Part shown: in pieces, positions 8,697 to 17,120 of the stretch
Numbering within the stretch: the stretch's first letter is position 1
Layout: each line of letters opens with the position of its first letter
NCBI GenBank assembly: GCA_016839165.1
Contig: CP069300.1
Span: 3,100,001 to 3,164,000, forward strand
Length of the DNA stretch: 64,000 bases
DNA from: Bradyrhizobium sp. PSBB068
GTDB taxonomy: Bacteria; Pseudomonadota; Alphaproteobacteria; Rhizobiales; Xanthobacteraceae
Direction: 5' to 3'
Translations under genes and position numbers: made by a program
Notes under the pieces: model-generated
Told to the model about the DNA's origin: nothing
Database searches by the model: none
The model's input: the letters and a program-made list of their open reading frames with translations, nothing else

Positions 8697-9218
8697 GTGA
8701 CCTTTTCACTCTACGACGCGACTGTCGCCAACTATCTGCAGATCCTCGGCTCCGTCTCGGGCTTTCTCGAAAAGAGCCTCACGCATTTCAAGGACAACGG
8801 CATCGATCCGGCCGAGATCGTCGAGACCCGATTGTTTCCCGACATGCTGCCGTTCCGCTTTCAGGTGGTCTCGCTCGCGCACCACTCCCGCGGCGCGATG
8901 GAGGCGGCGAAGAACGGCGTGTTCGTCCCGCCGTCCGGCAAGCCCGATCTGGACTACGCCGCATTGCAGGCGCTGGTGAAGGACGCGCACAGCGAGTTGT
9001 CGGCGCTGACGCCAGATGCAGTCAATGCGCTGCTCGGGCGCGACATGACATTCAAGGTCGGAGACCGGTCGATGCTGTTCACGGCCGAGGGATTTTTGAT
9101 GTCGTTCTCGCTGCCGAACTTCTTCTTTCATTCGACCACGGCCTACGACATCCTCCGCCACAAGGGCGCGCCGCTCGGCAAGCGCGACTTCATCGGCCGC
9201 CTGAACCTGAAGAAGTGA
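8697..9218 (+). CDS. DUF1993 domain protein
   Basis: The product has 173 residues from a GTG preceded by GGGGGAA. It matches the DUF1993 pattern: an N-terminal helix with TVANYLQILGSVSGFLEK, then ARLFPDMLPF-like RLFPDMLPFRFQV (about 45-57), and a C-terminal LPNFFFHSTTAYDILRHKG motif. Members adopt a DinB-like four-helix bundle and are cytoplasmic. The enzymatic role, if any, is unknown. Confidence 0.85.
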   Translation: MTFSLYDATVANYLQILGSVSGFLEKSLTHFKDNGIDPAEIVETRLFPDMLPFRFQVVSLAHHSRGAMEAAKNGVFVPPSGKPDLDYAALQALVKDAHSELSALTPDAVNALLGRDMTFKVGDRSMLFTAEGFLMSFSLPNFFFHSTTAYDILRHKGAPLGKRDFIGRLNLKK

Positions 9219-9292
9219 CCGGTCGCCGCGCGCAGCAAGATCGGGCGCGCGCGGCAACAAGCGCGATCGTCAGTACTTGAGGCCTGCCGACG

Positions 9293-9529
9293 CTAGCCGA
9301 TCCTGCGCCACCGCGGCACGGGATCGAGCGGCGTCCGGTAGAGTTCGCGCCGATCGATGTCGGTGACGCGCACGGCGCAGCCGCGCGCTTTCAACTCCGG
9401 CTTGACCTGCGACAGCTCATTGGCGAGCTGATCGGCGCGATCGGATGCGAGGCTGATGTCTTCGAGGATGATCGTTCCTTGATTGCGGAACTCGTCCCCC
9501 ACCACGAGATCGAAGGTGTAGTACGGCAT
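9293..9529 (-). CDS. DUF6894-like small protein
   Basis: The product has 78 residues. The ATG at 9529 is preceded by CGGAGAG at the right distance, so it was chosen over one nine codons upstream. The sequence opens MPYYTFDLVVGDEF and closes with VRVTDIDRRELYRTPLDP, the beginning and end pattern of the small beta-alpha DUF6894 proteins that are numerous in Bradyrhizobium. The function is not known. Confidence 0.65.
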   Translation of the reverse strand: MPYYTFDLVVGDEFRNQGTIILEDISLASDRADQLANELSQVKPELKARGCAVRVTDIDRRELYRTPLDPVPRWRRIG

Positions 9530-9798
9530 TCCGAAGCTCTCCGTTTCGGTTTGCATCACAGGGTAACACTGAGTCGTGCATTCCCTAAGATGCGTGGCGC
9601 ACAATCGTCGAGCGATCCGCGCAAAAACGATGTGCAGCGCGTCAGGCACGATGAACGATCAAGCACGCGCGGCACGGCGAAGGGGTCCTTGATCCAGCTC
9701 ACCGCCATGCCGTTAAGATTTGATTAAAATTGTCGGCGCAAGCTCGAGCCCAAGCAGATCGCAACGGAACCGGGCTCCGGGAACCGGCAGTTGCAGGA
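9530..9798. other. intergenic stretch without a recognised gene
   Basis: No convincing reading frame is seen here between the divergent small gene and the terminator at 9799. An unassigned short transcript ending at that terminator is possible, since nothing else on the plus strand needs it. Confidence 0.4.
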
Positions 9799-9834
9799 GA
9801 AGGCCGGTGGCGTAACGCCCGCCGGCCTTTTCTC
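9799..9834 (+). terminator. strong hairpin with T-rich tail
   Basis: AAGGCCGG pairs with CCGGCCTT around an inner TGGCG/CGCC stem, followed by TTTTCTC. On the plus strand there is no gene directly upstream; on the minus strand it lies beyond the end of the small gene at 9851. Confidence 0.6.
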
Positions 9835-9850
9835 ATCGCGGATGCGCGAA

Positions 9851-10024
9851 CTAGTCGCGCAAGGCGGCTTGCCGCCTGGCGCGGCATTTCGGGCCGGGCC
9901 CGCGCATGTAGTACAGTTCAGGCCGATAGGGATTGATGACGCCGTCGAGCAGCGCGACGCAGCGCGTGACGAGGCAGGTGAGGCGGCGGCGCCAGGGCTG
10001 CAGGGTGAGTTCCATCGAATTCAT
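9851..10024 (-). CDS. very small protein following a DUF6894-like gene
   Basis: The product has 57 residues, beginning MNSMELTLQPWRRRLTCLV and containing INPYRPELYYMRGPGPK. The ATG at 10024 is preceded by GAGGGTG, and the gene starts only 9 bp after the stop of the upstream gene, so the two are probably co-transcribed. The Arg-rich amphipathic start could attach to membranes. I believe similar short proteins occur in Bradyrhizobium but cannot name a function. Confidence 0.5.
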   Translation of the reverse strand: MNSMELTLQPWRRRLTCLVTRCVALLDGVINPYRPELYYMRGPGPKCRARRQAALRD

Positions 10025-10033
10025 GGCACACCC

Positions 10034-10264
10034 TCAGTGCAGTTCGCCGAGGACGGCGGCGAACGGAAGCTCGAAGATCTCGGTCCCGATATCGTCGGTG
10101 ACGTGGACCGCCCAGTTGCGCCAGTCCTCCGCGCTCGGTGTCATGACAAAGCTGCGCGCCAGCTGCTCCGCATGCACCCATGCTTCCGAAAGGTCCATCG
10201 CGGCGCCGGTGCGATCCAGGATGACGTGCTTGTCGTCAGAGCAGTGAAAGAAAACTGCGGACAT
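10034..10264 (-). CDS. DUF6894-like small protein
   Basis: The product has 76 residues from the ATG at 10264, which follows GGAATCGG. It begins MSAVFFHCSDDKHVILDRTG, followed by AAMDLSEAWVHAEQLAR, the short strand-loop-helix pattern of DUF6894-type proteins, and a WAVHVTDDIGTEIFELPF segment that matches the family's VxVxDxxGxElxxLPF ending. It is the second such protein within 1 kb. It leads a two-gene unit with the 57-residue protein. Confidence 0.65.
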   Translation of the reverse strand: MSAVFFHCSDDKHVILDRTGAAMDLSEAWVHAEQLARSFVMTPSAEDWRNWAVHVTDDIGTEIFELPFAAVLGELH

Positions 10265-10417
10265 TTTCCGATTCCCATGCCGAAGCGATTCTTGCGCGTT
10301 GGAATAGCAGCGCGCGCTGGCATCGAGAATCCGGATCATCCCCCATCGGTAAACTACGGGGATTCCAGACGATTTGAATCACGCGGCCGTGATCGGCCTC
10401 AACGTCAGGATGATCGG

Positions 10418-10762
10418 TCAGAAGATCGGCTCGCCGACATCAACCTCGCTGCGCGGGCCGAGCACGATCACCTGGCCACCGATGTCCTTGGCGCCGAGGA
10501 TCAGCAGTTCCGAGGTGAAACCGGCAATGTTCTTCGGTCCGAGATTGCAGATGCAGACCACCAGCGAGCCGACCAGCGCCGCCGGCTCATAATTCGTGAT
10601 CTGCGCGCTCGACCACATGATCCGCCCGGCGCCGACATCGACACCGACCTTGTAGGAGGGGTTGCGGGCGCGCGGAAACGGCTGCACTTCGACGACCTTG
10701 CCGATCCTGATGTCGAGGCGGGCGAAGTCGTCATAAGTGGCTTGCGGCTTGAGCGGAGACAT
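10418..10762 (-). CDS. csaA: tRNA-binding protein, CsaA type
   Basis: The product has 114 residues, the standard CsaA length. It shows the OB-fold tRNA-binding signature: FARLDIRIGKVVEVQPFPRARNP, then YKVGVDVGAGRIMWSSAQITNY, and LVVCICNLGPKNIAGFTSE. CsaA is a dimeric tRNA-binding, chaperone-like protein related to the C-terminus of MetRS. Its start codon overlaps the stop of the LysE gene (ATGA), so the two are translationally coupled. Confidence 0.88.
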   Translation of the reverse strand: MSPLKPQATYDDFARLDIRIGKVVEVQPFPRARNPSYKVGVDVGAGRIMWSSAQITNYEPAALVGSLVVCICNLGPKNIAGFTSELLILGAKDIGGQVIVLGPRSEVDVGEPIF

Positions 10763-11388
10763 CAGCGCTCCTGAAACGCAAGGCGGATGCCGAGCGCGAT
10801 ATAGATCGTGCCGACCACGCGGCCCTGCCACTGCCCGATGCGGCGGTGCCGCCTGATCCACGGACTGATCTGGCCGGCGGCGAGCGCGAGCAGCGAGGTG
10901 TAGGCCGCGCTCATCGCGACGAAGATCAGGCCCAGCGTCGCGAATTGGGCGACCGCCGAGCCGTGACCGGGATGCACGAACTGCGGCAGGAAGGCGAGGA
11001 AGAACAGCGCGGTCTTCGGATTGAGCATTTCCGCCCAGATCGCCTGCCGGAACGCGCGCCGCGGATCGACCGGCTGCGCCGCCGGCAGATGCAGGTCGTC
11101 ATTCGTCTCGAACAGGGCGCGGATGCCGAGCACGATCAGGTAGATCACGCCGGCATATTTGACGATCGAGAACGCCAGCGCCGAGGTCATCAGCACGGCC
11201 GACAGGCCGAACGTCGCCATCGCAGTGTGAACGAGATCGCCGAGCGCGATGCCGAACCCGGTGGCGACGCCGACGCGCGGCCCGCCGGTCACCGAACGCG
11301 CGAGCACCAGCAACACCGCCGGCCCGGGGATCAGGAACAGGCCGAGCTCGACGGCGGCGTAGGTGAGCAGGGTGGTGGTGTCGATCAT
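10762..11388 (-). CDS. LysE/RhtB-family amino-acid exporter
   Basis: The product has 208 residues with about six hydrophobic segments. The N-terminal family signature is present (LGLFLIPGPAVLLVLARSVTGGPRVG, about residues 15-40, including the PGP turn), as is the FWRxPKTALFF-type motif, here LNPKTALFFLAFLPQFV. Such inner-membrane proteins export amino acids or derivatives. The gene sits between pdxY and csaA in one minus-strand unit, 16 bp after pdxY. The substrate is unknown. Confidence 0.88.
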   Translation of the reverse strand: MIDTTTLLTYAAVELGLFLIPGPAVLLVLARSVTGGPRVGVATGFGIALGDLVHTAMATFGLSAVLMTSALAFSIVKYAGVIYLIVLGIRALFETNDDLHLPAAQPVDPRRAFRQAIWAEMLNPKTALFFLAFLPQFVHPGHGSAVAQFATLGLIFVAMSAAYTSLLALAAGQISPWIRRHRRIGQWQGRVVGTIYIALGIRLAFQER

Positions 11389-11404
11389 GAAGGTGTCCCG
11401 GATG

Positions 11405-12277
11405 TCAGGATGCAGGGAGGGCGACCGCCGCGAAGCGTGGCCTCGGATCAAGCATCACGCCGGCGCTTTCGACAATACGCATTTCCTCGGTTCCCCGCTC
11501 GGCCGTGCGCACCAGCACGCCGTGGATGCCTGACGCAGCGTGGCTGAGCGCGTCCGGTGTCGCGAGGCCGCGCATGCGGGCGGCGGCGAACAGCGCCGCG
11601 AACAGGTCGCCGGTGCCGGACGGGCTGATCGGCACCCGCGGGGTGCGCACGCGCCAAGCCGCAATGCGCGCGCCTTCCGTGCGTTCGATCGCCAGCGTCT
11701 CGATTTCATTGTGGGGCGTGCCGGCAAGCTCGGCGCTGGTGATGACGATCGTTGCCGGACCCCGCGCCATCAGCGCGCCGGCCTGGGCGATCACGTCGTC
11801 GATCGTCGTCACGCGCGCGCCGCAGAGGAACTCGAACTCGAAATGGTTCGGCGTGATGATATCGGCGAGCGGGCAGAGTTGGTCGCGCACCAGCGGCGGG
11901 ATGTCCGGCCGCACGAACATGCCGCGGTCGCGATCGCCGAGCACCGGATCGCAGCAATAGAGCAGGGCCGGGTTCGCGGCTTTCGCGCGGGCGACGAAGT
12001 CGGCGACGTCAAAGCCGATATCGGCCGAGCCGAGATAGCCCGACAGGATCATCCGGGCCGCCTCGACCGCGCCGCGCTCCTCGATGCCGCGCAACAGATC
12101 GGCCACCAGCTGCACGTCGAGCACCCGGCCGCGGATCGTCGGATAGCCCGGCCGGTTGCTGAGCAGCGTGGTGGGCACGGCGACGACATCGATGCCATGC
12201 AACTGGATCGGAAAGGTGGCGGCGCTGTTGCCGACATGGCCGAATGCGACCTGTGACTGGATCGAGATGACGGTCAT
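11405..12277 (-). CDS. pdxY: pyridoxal kinase
   Basis: The product has 290 residues, the usual PdxY length. It starts VISIQSQVAFGHVGNSAATF, the substrate-binding N-terminal pattern of PdxY/PdxK. It contains YLGSADIG and PVLGDRDRGMFV, and near the C-terminus SPSGTGDLFAALFAAA (about 226-241), where Gly-Thr-Gly-Asp holds the catalytic Asp. The enzyme phosphorylates pyridoxal with ATP in the salvage of vitamin B6. It is followed by lysE-like and csaA genes. Confidence 0.93.
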   Translation of the reverse strand: MTVISIQSQVAFGHVGNSAATFPIQLHGIDVVAVPTTLLSNRPGYPTIRGRVLDVQLVADLLRGIEERGAVEAARMILSGYLGSADIGFDVADFVARAKAANPALLYCCDPVLGDRDRGMFVRPDIPPLVRDQLCPLADIITPNHFEFEFLCGARVTTIDDVIAQAGALMARGPATIVITSAELAGTPHNEIETLAIERTEGARIAAWRVRTPRVPISPSGTGDLFAALFAAARMRGLATPDALSHAASGIHGVLVRTAERGTEEMRIVESAGVMLDPRPRFAAVALPAS

Positions 12278-12287
12278 GGTGTCCGCA

Positions 12288-12461
12288 TCACCCGAACAGG
12301 GCGGCGTAGATCACGTAAAGCCAGCCCAGGATACCGTGGATGATCGCCCACAGGATCGAATGGTTCTTGGTGTAGGAGATCGCAATCGCCAGCGCCGAGC
12401 CGAACCCCACGCCGTATTTCGCACCCTCGACGCGGACGCCGTAATATCGATTGCCGTTCAT
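12288..12461 (-). CDS. small membrane protein upstream of pdxY
   Basis: The product has 57 residues. The ATG at 12461 follows AAGGATC at good spacing. A hydrophilic start (MNGNRYYGVRVEGAKYG) leads into a hydrophobic segment with SALAIAISYTKNHS and a second with ILGWLYVIYAALF, so two short membrane helices are likely. It ends 10 bp before pdxY, so it is probably the first gene of that operon. I recall the same short protein, highly conserved, in many rhizobial genomes. Confidence 0.7.
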   Translation of the reverse strand: MNGNRYYGVRVEGAKYGVGFGSALAIAISYTKNHSILWAIIHGILGWLYVIYAALFG

Positions 12462-12606
12462 GGTGATCCTTCCAGCGGGAGGGCGTGAGGCGGGTGACAG
12501 CGTAACCCGCGAGTTGCGGTGAGTTCAACGGCGGACATTGCCTTCGAGGGGTCGGTGCGTCCATCAGCCGGGCGCCGGGCATCCTTCGGGGCTCGCCCCT
12601 TCCAAT

Positions 12607-12730
12607 CGTCGTCCTGGCGAAAGCCAGGGGACCCATAACCACCGGCGTTGGTCGTGAGAGGAATTGGGCCCAGCGTCGCGCAACAATGTGGGCATTCGGG
12701 GCAATGGTCCTGGCTTTCGCCAGGACGACG
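12607..12730. repeat. intergenic repeat with perfect 22-bp terminal inverted repeats
   Basis: The left arm at 12607-12628 (CGTCGTCCTGGCGAAAGCCA plus GG) is exactly complementary to the right arm at 12709-12730. The 80-bp centre contains ACCCATAACCACCG. I know this element as widespread in Bradyrhizobium intergenic DNA. The rest of the 450-bp gap between 12461 and 12913 shows no gene. Confidence 0.75.
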
Positions 12731-12912
12731 GTGAAGGTCGCTCTCGGTCACGCTCCAATCAATCGAATGTGTCGAACTGAGCCACAGCACCTGCAAATTC
12801 GTTGCGTCGTCACGGAATAATCGGGGAGCGCCGCCCGTCATGGTTCTAGCGAAAACGCTTCGACAGGCCGGTGAGATGATCCCCATCCTGTTGATCCAGC
12901 AGGAGACGCTCG

Positions 12913-13155
12913 ATGACCACGATCAAACACGTCGCGGCAGGCTTGCTGGCCCTTGGCATGCTGACGACGTCGGCCATGGCGCGGGAGGTCCCGGCCGGCC
13001 CATCCGCGTTCTTGAAGGGACATGCCGCGGCCGCCGGCCGCTGGGGCGGCGGGCCGCCGCGCGTGGCGGTGCCGCGCTTCGGCGAATTCGAGACGCTGCC
13101 CCGGGATCAGCCCGGCGGCGTCTGCGACCACGGTGACAACGCCATGATCTGCTGA
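12913..13155 (+). CDS. small exported protein
   Basis: The product has 80 residues, starting after an AGGAGACGC ribosome site. The signal peptide is MTTIKHVAAGLLALGMLTTS followed by AMA. The mature part is glycine- and proline-rich (GRWGGGPPRVAVPRFGEFE) and ends with two cysteines (GGVCDHGDNAMIC), which could form a disulfide. A periplasmic location is likely; the function is unknown. Confidence 0.6.
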   Translation: MTTIKHVAAGLLALGMLTTSAMAREVPAGPSAFLKGHAAAAGRWGGGPPRVAVPRFGEFETLPRDQPGGVCDHGDNAMIC

Positions 13156-13240
13156 GCCGGACGGTGCATGGCGGTGATCTCCGGCAAAAGTTGCGCTAGC
13201 CTCGCTGGGTCGTCTCCCCCCAGCCGCGAGCGCCACCGCC

Positions 13241-13918
13241 ATGCACATCCTCCGTCCCCAGTTTCGCATCGAGGACGACCACGCCCTGGCCTTCGCGGCG
13301 GCGCGCGGCTTCGGCGCCATCGTCGCCGCCGACGCACGCGGCCCGCGAGCGTCTCATGTTCCCTTCGTGATCGCGCGGCGCGACGATCGCGTGATCGTGC
13401 AGCTCCATCTCACCGCGAGGAATCCGCTGGTCGAGCTCGCCGACGGTATCAGGCGCTTTCTGCTGATCGTCTCGGGCGACGACGCCTACATCTCGAACGA
13501 CTGGTACGTCTCGCGCGACAACGTTTCGACCTGGCTCTACGAGGCGGTGCATCTGTCCGGCGTCGCGCACCTGCGCGATCGCGGCGAGAATCGTGGTCAC
13601 GGTGACGCGCTGCTCGCGGTCTCCGAGGCGCGGCTGCCGAAGCAGCCCTGGGACCTCACGCAGATGGAGCCCGGCAAGCGCGAACAGATGCTGGCGTCGA
13701 TCAGGGTGATCGATCTCGTCGTCGACGAGATCGAGGGGCAATCGAAACTCAATCAGCACAAGAGCGATGCGGACTACGTCGCGCTCGTCGACCGCCTGGC
13801 GCAGGCGGAAGAGACCGCAAGCCAGAGACTGGCGGAGAAGATGCGTGCGCTACGGCCGGAGCTTGAATATGACGTTGGACGGAGCCTGGGGCGGGGTAGC
13901 CAACGGGTCCGTCCGTAG
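13241..13918 (+). CDS. FMN-binding negative transcriptional regulator, PaiB family
   Basis: The product has 225 residues. It has the PaiB pattern from the first residue: MHILRPQFRIEDDHALAFA, then FGAIVAADARGPRASHVPF (about 27-45), ARNPLVELADG and the flavin-fold signature SGDDAYISNDWYV (about 82-94) followed by VSTWLYEAVHL. The C-terminal helices contain the QSKLNQHKSDADY motif. PaiB proteins are split-barrel FMN or heme binders linked to polyamine or protease regulation. Regulation by this copy is inferred, not shown. Confidence 0.88.
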   Translation: MHILRPQFRIEDDHALAFAAARGFGAIVAADARGPRASHVPFVIARRDDRVIVQLHLTARNPLVELADGIRRFLLIVSGDDAYISNDWYVSRDNVSTWLYEAVHLSGVAHLRDRGENRGHGDALLAVSEARLPKQPWDLTQMEPGKREQMLASIRVIDLVVDEIEGQSKLNQHKSDADYVALVDRLAQAEETASQRLAEKMRALRPELEYDVGRSLGRGSQRVRP

Positions 13919-14004
13919 GACGGCCCGATGACAGGCTCCGCGTAACCCGCCATCTTTGCTGATGGCGGATTACGCCTTCGACAAATCTGCCTTGCAAGCT
14001 TGAT

Positions 14005-14103
14005 CAACGTCGCGATCGCAAACGTGTTGTTAACAATTGCTCTGTGCTGATTTGCTCGATTCCGATTCGTTCCCTGCGAACAAAATGGAGTCGGATGGGG
14101 AAC
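14005..14103. repeat. three-copy intergenic repeat, copy A
   Basis: This copy shares with 16010-16105 and 16240-16325 a core of TTGTTAA, then CGATTCCGATTCGTTC, a short variable spacer, CGAACAAAATGGAGTCGGAT and GGGGAAC. The two halves around the spacer form an imperfect dyad. It lies between convergent genes. Confidence 0.7.
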
Positions 14104-14105
14104 GA

Positions 14106-14906
14106 TTACGGTGCGGACTCCAGGAAGCCCAGAACCTCACTGTTGAATCGTTCCGCCTGCTCGACATTGAGGATGTGAACGCCGGGCAGCAGGACGAGTC
14201 TTGCACCGGCAATCGTCGTCGCGATCGCTTCGCTGTGATTGGGGCGCGTGACGGTGTCGCTCTCGCCGCCGATGACCAGGGTCGGCGCCGCGATCAGCGC
14301 GATGACGCGGCGAAGATCGACATCGCGCAGTGCGGCGAAACACCCGGCAAGGCCGCGCGGCGAGGTGGTGAGTACCATGTTGCTGAATTCGTCGACGATC
14401 TCGTTCGGCGCGGCCAGCATCGTCGCGGGAAACCAGTTGCGCATGAAGCCGTCTGCGATCGCGTCCATATCGCTCGCAGCCAGCACCGCGTGGATCTGGT
14501 CGTCGAAATGCAGCTCCGCGGCAAGATAGGGCGCCGTGTTCGAGAGGATCAGGCGATCGATGCGGTTGGGCGCGAAGACGCCGAGCCATTGCCCGATGAA
14601 CCCACCGAGCGAAAGGCCGAGAAAATGTGCCCGATCGATGTCGAGAAAGTCGAGCAGCTCGACCACGTCGCGGCCGAGCCGGTCCATCGAATAGGGACCC
14701 GCCGGCGCGTCCGACCCGCCATGGCCACGGGTGTCGTAGCGGAGCAGGCGAAAGGAGCGGCCAAGCGCCGCCACCGATCGATCCCACATGTGCAGGTTCG
14801 TGGCGATCGAGTTCGACAGCATGAGCACCGGCCGATCGACGGGGCCGTCGATCCGGTACGCAATCCGGCAGCCATCTGCCGTCGTGAAGTGTTGATCGCC
14901 GCTCAT
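14106..14906 (-). CDS. alpha/beta hydrolase, 3-oxoadipate enol-lactonase-like
   Basis: The product has 266 residues; the ATG at 14906 follows GAAGGGA. The catalytic serine lies in GLSLGGFIG (about 98-106), the aspartate in the GESDTVT region and the histidine in LLPGVHILNVEQAE near the C-terminus. The spacing and words such as RLLRYDTRGHGGSD and LILSNTAPYL are those of PcaD, which hydrolyses beta-ketoadipate enol-lactone. No other protocatechuate gene is nearby, so the exact reaction is uncertain. It is divergent from a LysR gene, a common regulator arrangement. Confidence 0.75.
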   Translation of the reverse strand: MSGDQHFTTADGCRIAYRIDGPVDRPVLMLSNSIATNLHMWDRSVAALGRSFRLLRYDTRGHGGSDAPAGPYSMDRLGRDVVELLDFLDIDRAHFLGLSLGGFIGQWLGVFAPNRIDRLILSNTAPYLAAELHFDDQIHAVLAASDMDAIADGFMRNWFPATMLAAPNEIVDEFSNMVLTTSPRGLAGCFAALRDVDLRRVIALIAAPTLVIGGESDTVTRPNHSEAIATTIAGARLVLLPGVHILNVEQAERFNSEVLGFLESAP

Positions 14907-15021
14907 CTCGCTGGTCCCTTCTGCTGGTGGAAGCCGGCGGCTTCGCATAGCGCCAGGCTAGGGCTCGCGCCCAGCAAGAAAAATTACTAAGATTGACAAG
15001 TCTCTGTAGGTTTTATGGATA

Positions 15022-15987
15022 ATGGATCGGATCAAGCTCCACGATCTGCGCTGCTTCGACGCTGTCGCGACCAAGGGAAGCTTCCAGGCTGCCGGCGCCG
15101 CGCTGAACCGATCGCACCCATCGGTGTTCGTGGCGGTCGCCCGGCTCGAGCAGCAGCTCGGCCTCACGCTGTTCGATCGCAGCGGATACCGTGTGGGGCT
15201 GACGGAGGCGGGGCGGACGTTTCTCCTCCGGGCGCGGGCGACGTTGCGCGAGCTCGATCTGCTGCAGGCCTATGCGGAGCAGCTCGTCAGCGGGGAAGAG
15301 GTCGTCCTGCGTCTCGTCATCGGCGACCTGGTTCCGCGGCCGCCGATCCTGCAGATGCTCTCGGGGTTCTTTGCCCAATATCCCAACACGCGGCTGCACC
15401 TGGAATATGAGGCGGTCGGGGGACCTCTCGAGCGCTTGATCGAGGGGGAGGCGGACCTGGTGTTTCATCGCGCCGACCCGTCGGACCCGCGGTTCGAGCA
15501 GATCAAGCTCTCGACGACCGCCATGGTGCCGGTTGTCGCGCCCGGGTTCTTGCCGTTTGCGTGGACCAGGCGGATCACGCCGGAGCAGATGCGTCCATTC
15601 ACGCAGTGCGTGATACGCGATACTGCGCGGCGACCGTCATCGGAAGCCTTCTTCCTGATTGACGGCGCCCATCAGTGCACGGTGCCGGACCAGATGATGA
15701 AGAAGGAGCTGATCCTGCATCGTCTTGCATGGGGCCATCTGCCGGCGTGGCTGATCGAGGATGAGCTCGCCGACGGCAGGTTGATCAGCATCGCGGGACC
15801 GAACTTTCCGGGTCGCGACGAAAATCTGGCGGTGATCCGGTATCGCCAGCATCCGCACGGACCTGTCGCGGAGGCGCTGTGGCGTCACCTTGGGGACTGG
15901 CGGCGGACGCAGCATCTCGGGCGGGTTGGTACGCGCGTAATCCGCCGCTCGCGTTCGCCGACGGGTGGCCGACGACGCTCGCGCTGA
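15022..15987 (+). CDS. LysR-family transcriptional regulator
   Basis: The product has 321 residues. The winged helix-turn-helix occupies residues 1-62 (LRCFDAVATKGSFQAAGAAL, then VARLEQQLGLTLFDRSG), followed by the linker helix and a periplasmic-binding-like effector domain (VVLRLVIGDLVPRPPILQML onward). It is transcribed away from the enol-lactonase-like gene, with 115 bp between start codons, so it probably controls that gene. The last 25 residues are Arg-rich and lie outside the domain. Confidence 0.9.
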   Translation: MDRIKLHDLRCFDAVATKGSFQAAGAALNRSHPSVFVAVARLEQQLGLTLFDRSGYRVGLTEAGRTFLLRARATLRELDLLQAYAEQLVSGEEVVLRLVIGDLVPRPPILQMLSGFFAQYPNTRLHLEYEAVGGPLERLIEGEADLVFHRADPSDPRFEQIKLSTTAMVPVVAPGFLPFAWTRRITPEQMRPFTQCVIRDTARRPSSEAFFLIDGAHQCTVPDQMMKKELILHRLAWGHLPAWLIEDELADGRLISIAGPNFPGRDENLAVIRYRQHPHGPVAEALWRHLGDWRRTQHLGRVGTRVIRRSRSPTGGRRRSR

Positions 15988-16009
15988 TCCGCTCTGCAAA
16001 GTTGCCGCA

Positions 16010-16105
16010 ACATCGAAGTCGCAAATGTGTTGTTAAGAATCGCGCTGCGCTGATTTTTCGATTCCGATTCGTTCTTCGCGAACGAAATGGAGTCGAACGG
16101 GGAAC
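16010..16105. repeat. three-copy intergenic repeat, copy B
   Basis: It aligns with copy A over its whole length (GCAAATGTGTTGTTAAGAAT, CGATTCCGATTCGTTCTTCG, CGAACGAAATGGAGTCGAAC, GGGGAAC). It lies in the 400-bp gap between the LysR and ROK kinase genes, in the same orientation as copy A. Confidence 0.7.
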
Positions 16106-16239
16106 GCGGCGGCGCTGCCGTCTGTCGCACAAATCCGGCAAGCCGGAGCATCAACGGGTCTGAAGGATGTGCGAGATTGCACGCCGAGTACAATAATCCC
16201 ACCGTGGTACAACATTGATCGCTTGGGTGCGGTGCGTGC

Positions 16240-16325
16240 ATGCAGGTTGTTAACGTTTGAGCCTCGGCGATTTTGTCGATTCCGATTCGTTCCGCGCGAA
16301 CAAATTGGAGTCAGATGCAGAACGC
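16240..16325. repeat. three-copy intergenic repeat, copy C
   Basis: It has the same core (GTTGTTAAC, GTCGATTCCGATTCGTTCCG, GCGAACAAATTGGAGTCAGA) followed by AACGC, 60 bp ahead of the ROK kinase start codon. The 5' part is shorter and more diverged than in copies A and B. Confidence 0.65.
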
Positions 16326-16385
16326 GGCTGTGGCGCGCAATGCGTTTCACTGCTCCACTCGGAGCGCACAAGAGAGAACCGATCG

Positions 16386-17120
16386 ATGGCCAAGAAGGCA
16401 GCCAAGAAGACAGCCGAGAAAACGAAGAGGCCCGCGTCGCGGCGCACGGTGCTCGCGATCGACATCGGCGGCACACATGTGAAGGTCATGACCGACAAGG
16501 ACCGAATCCGGCGCGAGTTCGAGTCAGGTCCGACCTTGTCCGCCACCGAGATGGTGCGGCAGGTCAAGGCGCTGACCAGGAACTGGTCCTACGATGTGAT
16601 CTCGATCGGCTATCCCGGGCCGGTGGTGCACAACCGTCCGCTGACGGAGCCGCACAATCTCGGCCGCGGCTGGGCCGGGTTCGATTTTCACGCAGCGTTC
16701 GGCCGGCCGGTGAAGGTCGTCAACGACGCATTGATGCAGGCGATCGGCAGCTATCAGGGCGGGCGGATGCTGTTTCTCGGCCTCGGCACCGGGCTTGGCT
16801 CGGCGATGATCGTCGACGGCGTTTTCGAGCCGATGGAGCTCGGCCACTTGCCGTATCGCAGGGACGGGACGTTCGAGGACTATGTCGGCGCCGCCGGTCT
16901 CGAGCGGCGCGGCCTGAAGAAATGGCGCAAGAGCGTCGAGGACGTCATCGCGCGGCTGTCGGCGGCGCTGGAGCCCGACTACATCGTGCTCGGCGGAGGC
17001 AATGCCGACAAGATCGACAACCCGCCGCCCAAGGTGAGGTTCGGCGACAACGCCAACGCATTCGAGGGCGGTTTCCGGATGTGGAAGAAGGCGGCGCGCA
17101 AGCCGCGCAGCGCCCGTTGA
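16386..17120 (+). CDS. ROK-family sugar kinase, polyphosphate-glucokinase-like
   Basis: The product has 244 residues from the ATG at 16386 (GAGAGAACC ahead). After a Lys-rich start comes the phosphate-1 motif LAIDIGGTHVKVM (about 24-36), the substrate-loop words SIGYPGPV and NDALMQAIGSYQGGRMLFLGLGTGLGSA (phosphate-2, about 115-142) and GHLPYRRDG. The short length and the SIGYPGPV pattern match polyphosphate/ATP glucokinases. It phosphorylates glucose in the cytoplasm; the phosphate donor cannot be told from sequence alone. Confidence 0.82.
   Translation: MAKKAAKKTAEKTKRPASRRTVLAIDIGGTHVKVMTDKDRIRREFESGPTLSATEMVRQVKALTRNWSYDVISIGYPGPVVHNRPLTEPHNLGRGWAGFDFHAAFGRPVKVVNDALMQAIGSYQGGRMLFLGLGTGLGSAMIVDGVFEPMELGHLPYRRDGTFEDYVGAAGLERRGLKKWRKSVEDVIARLSAALEPDYIVLGGGNADKIDNPPPKVRFGDNANAFEGGFRMWKKAARKPRSAR

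Noticed and set aside
9730..9834. small RNA ending at the terminator at 9799
   Set aside because: The hairpin is strong, but no promoter or conserved structure could be shown by eye, so only the terminator is listed.
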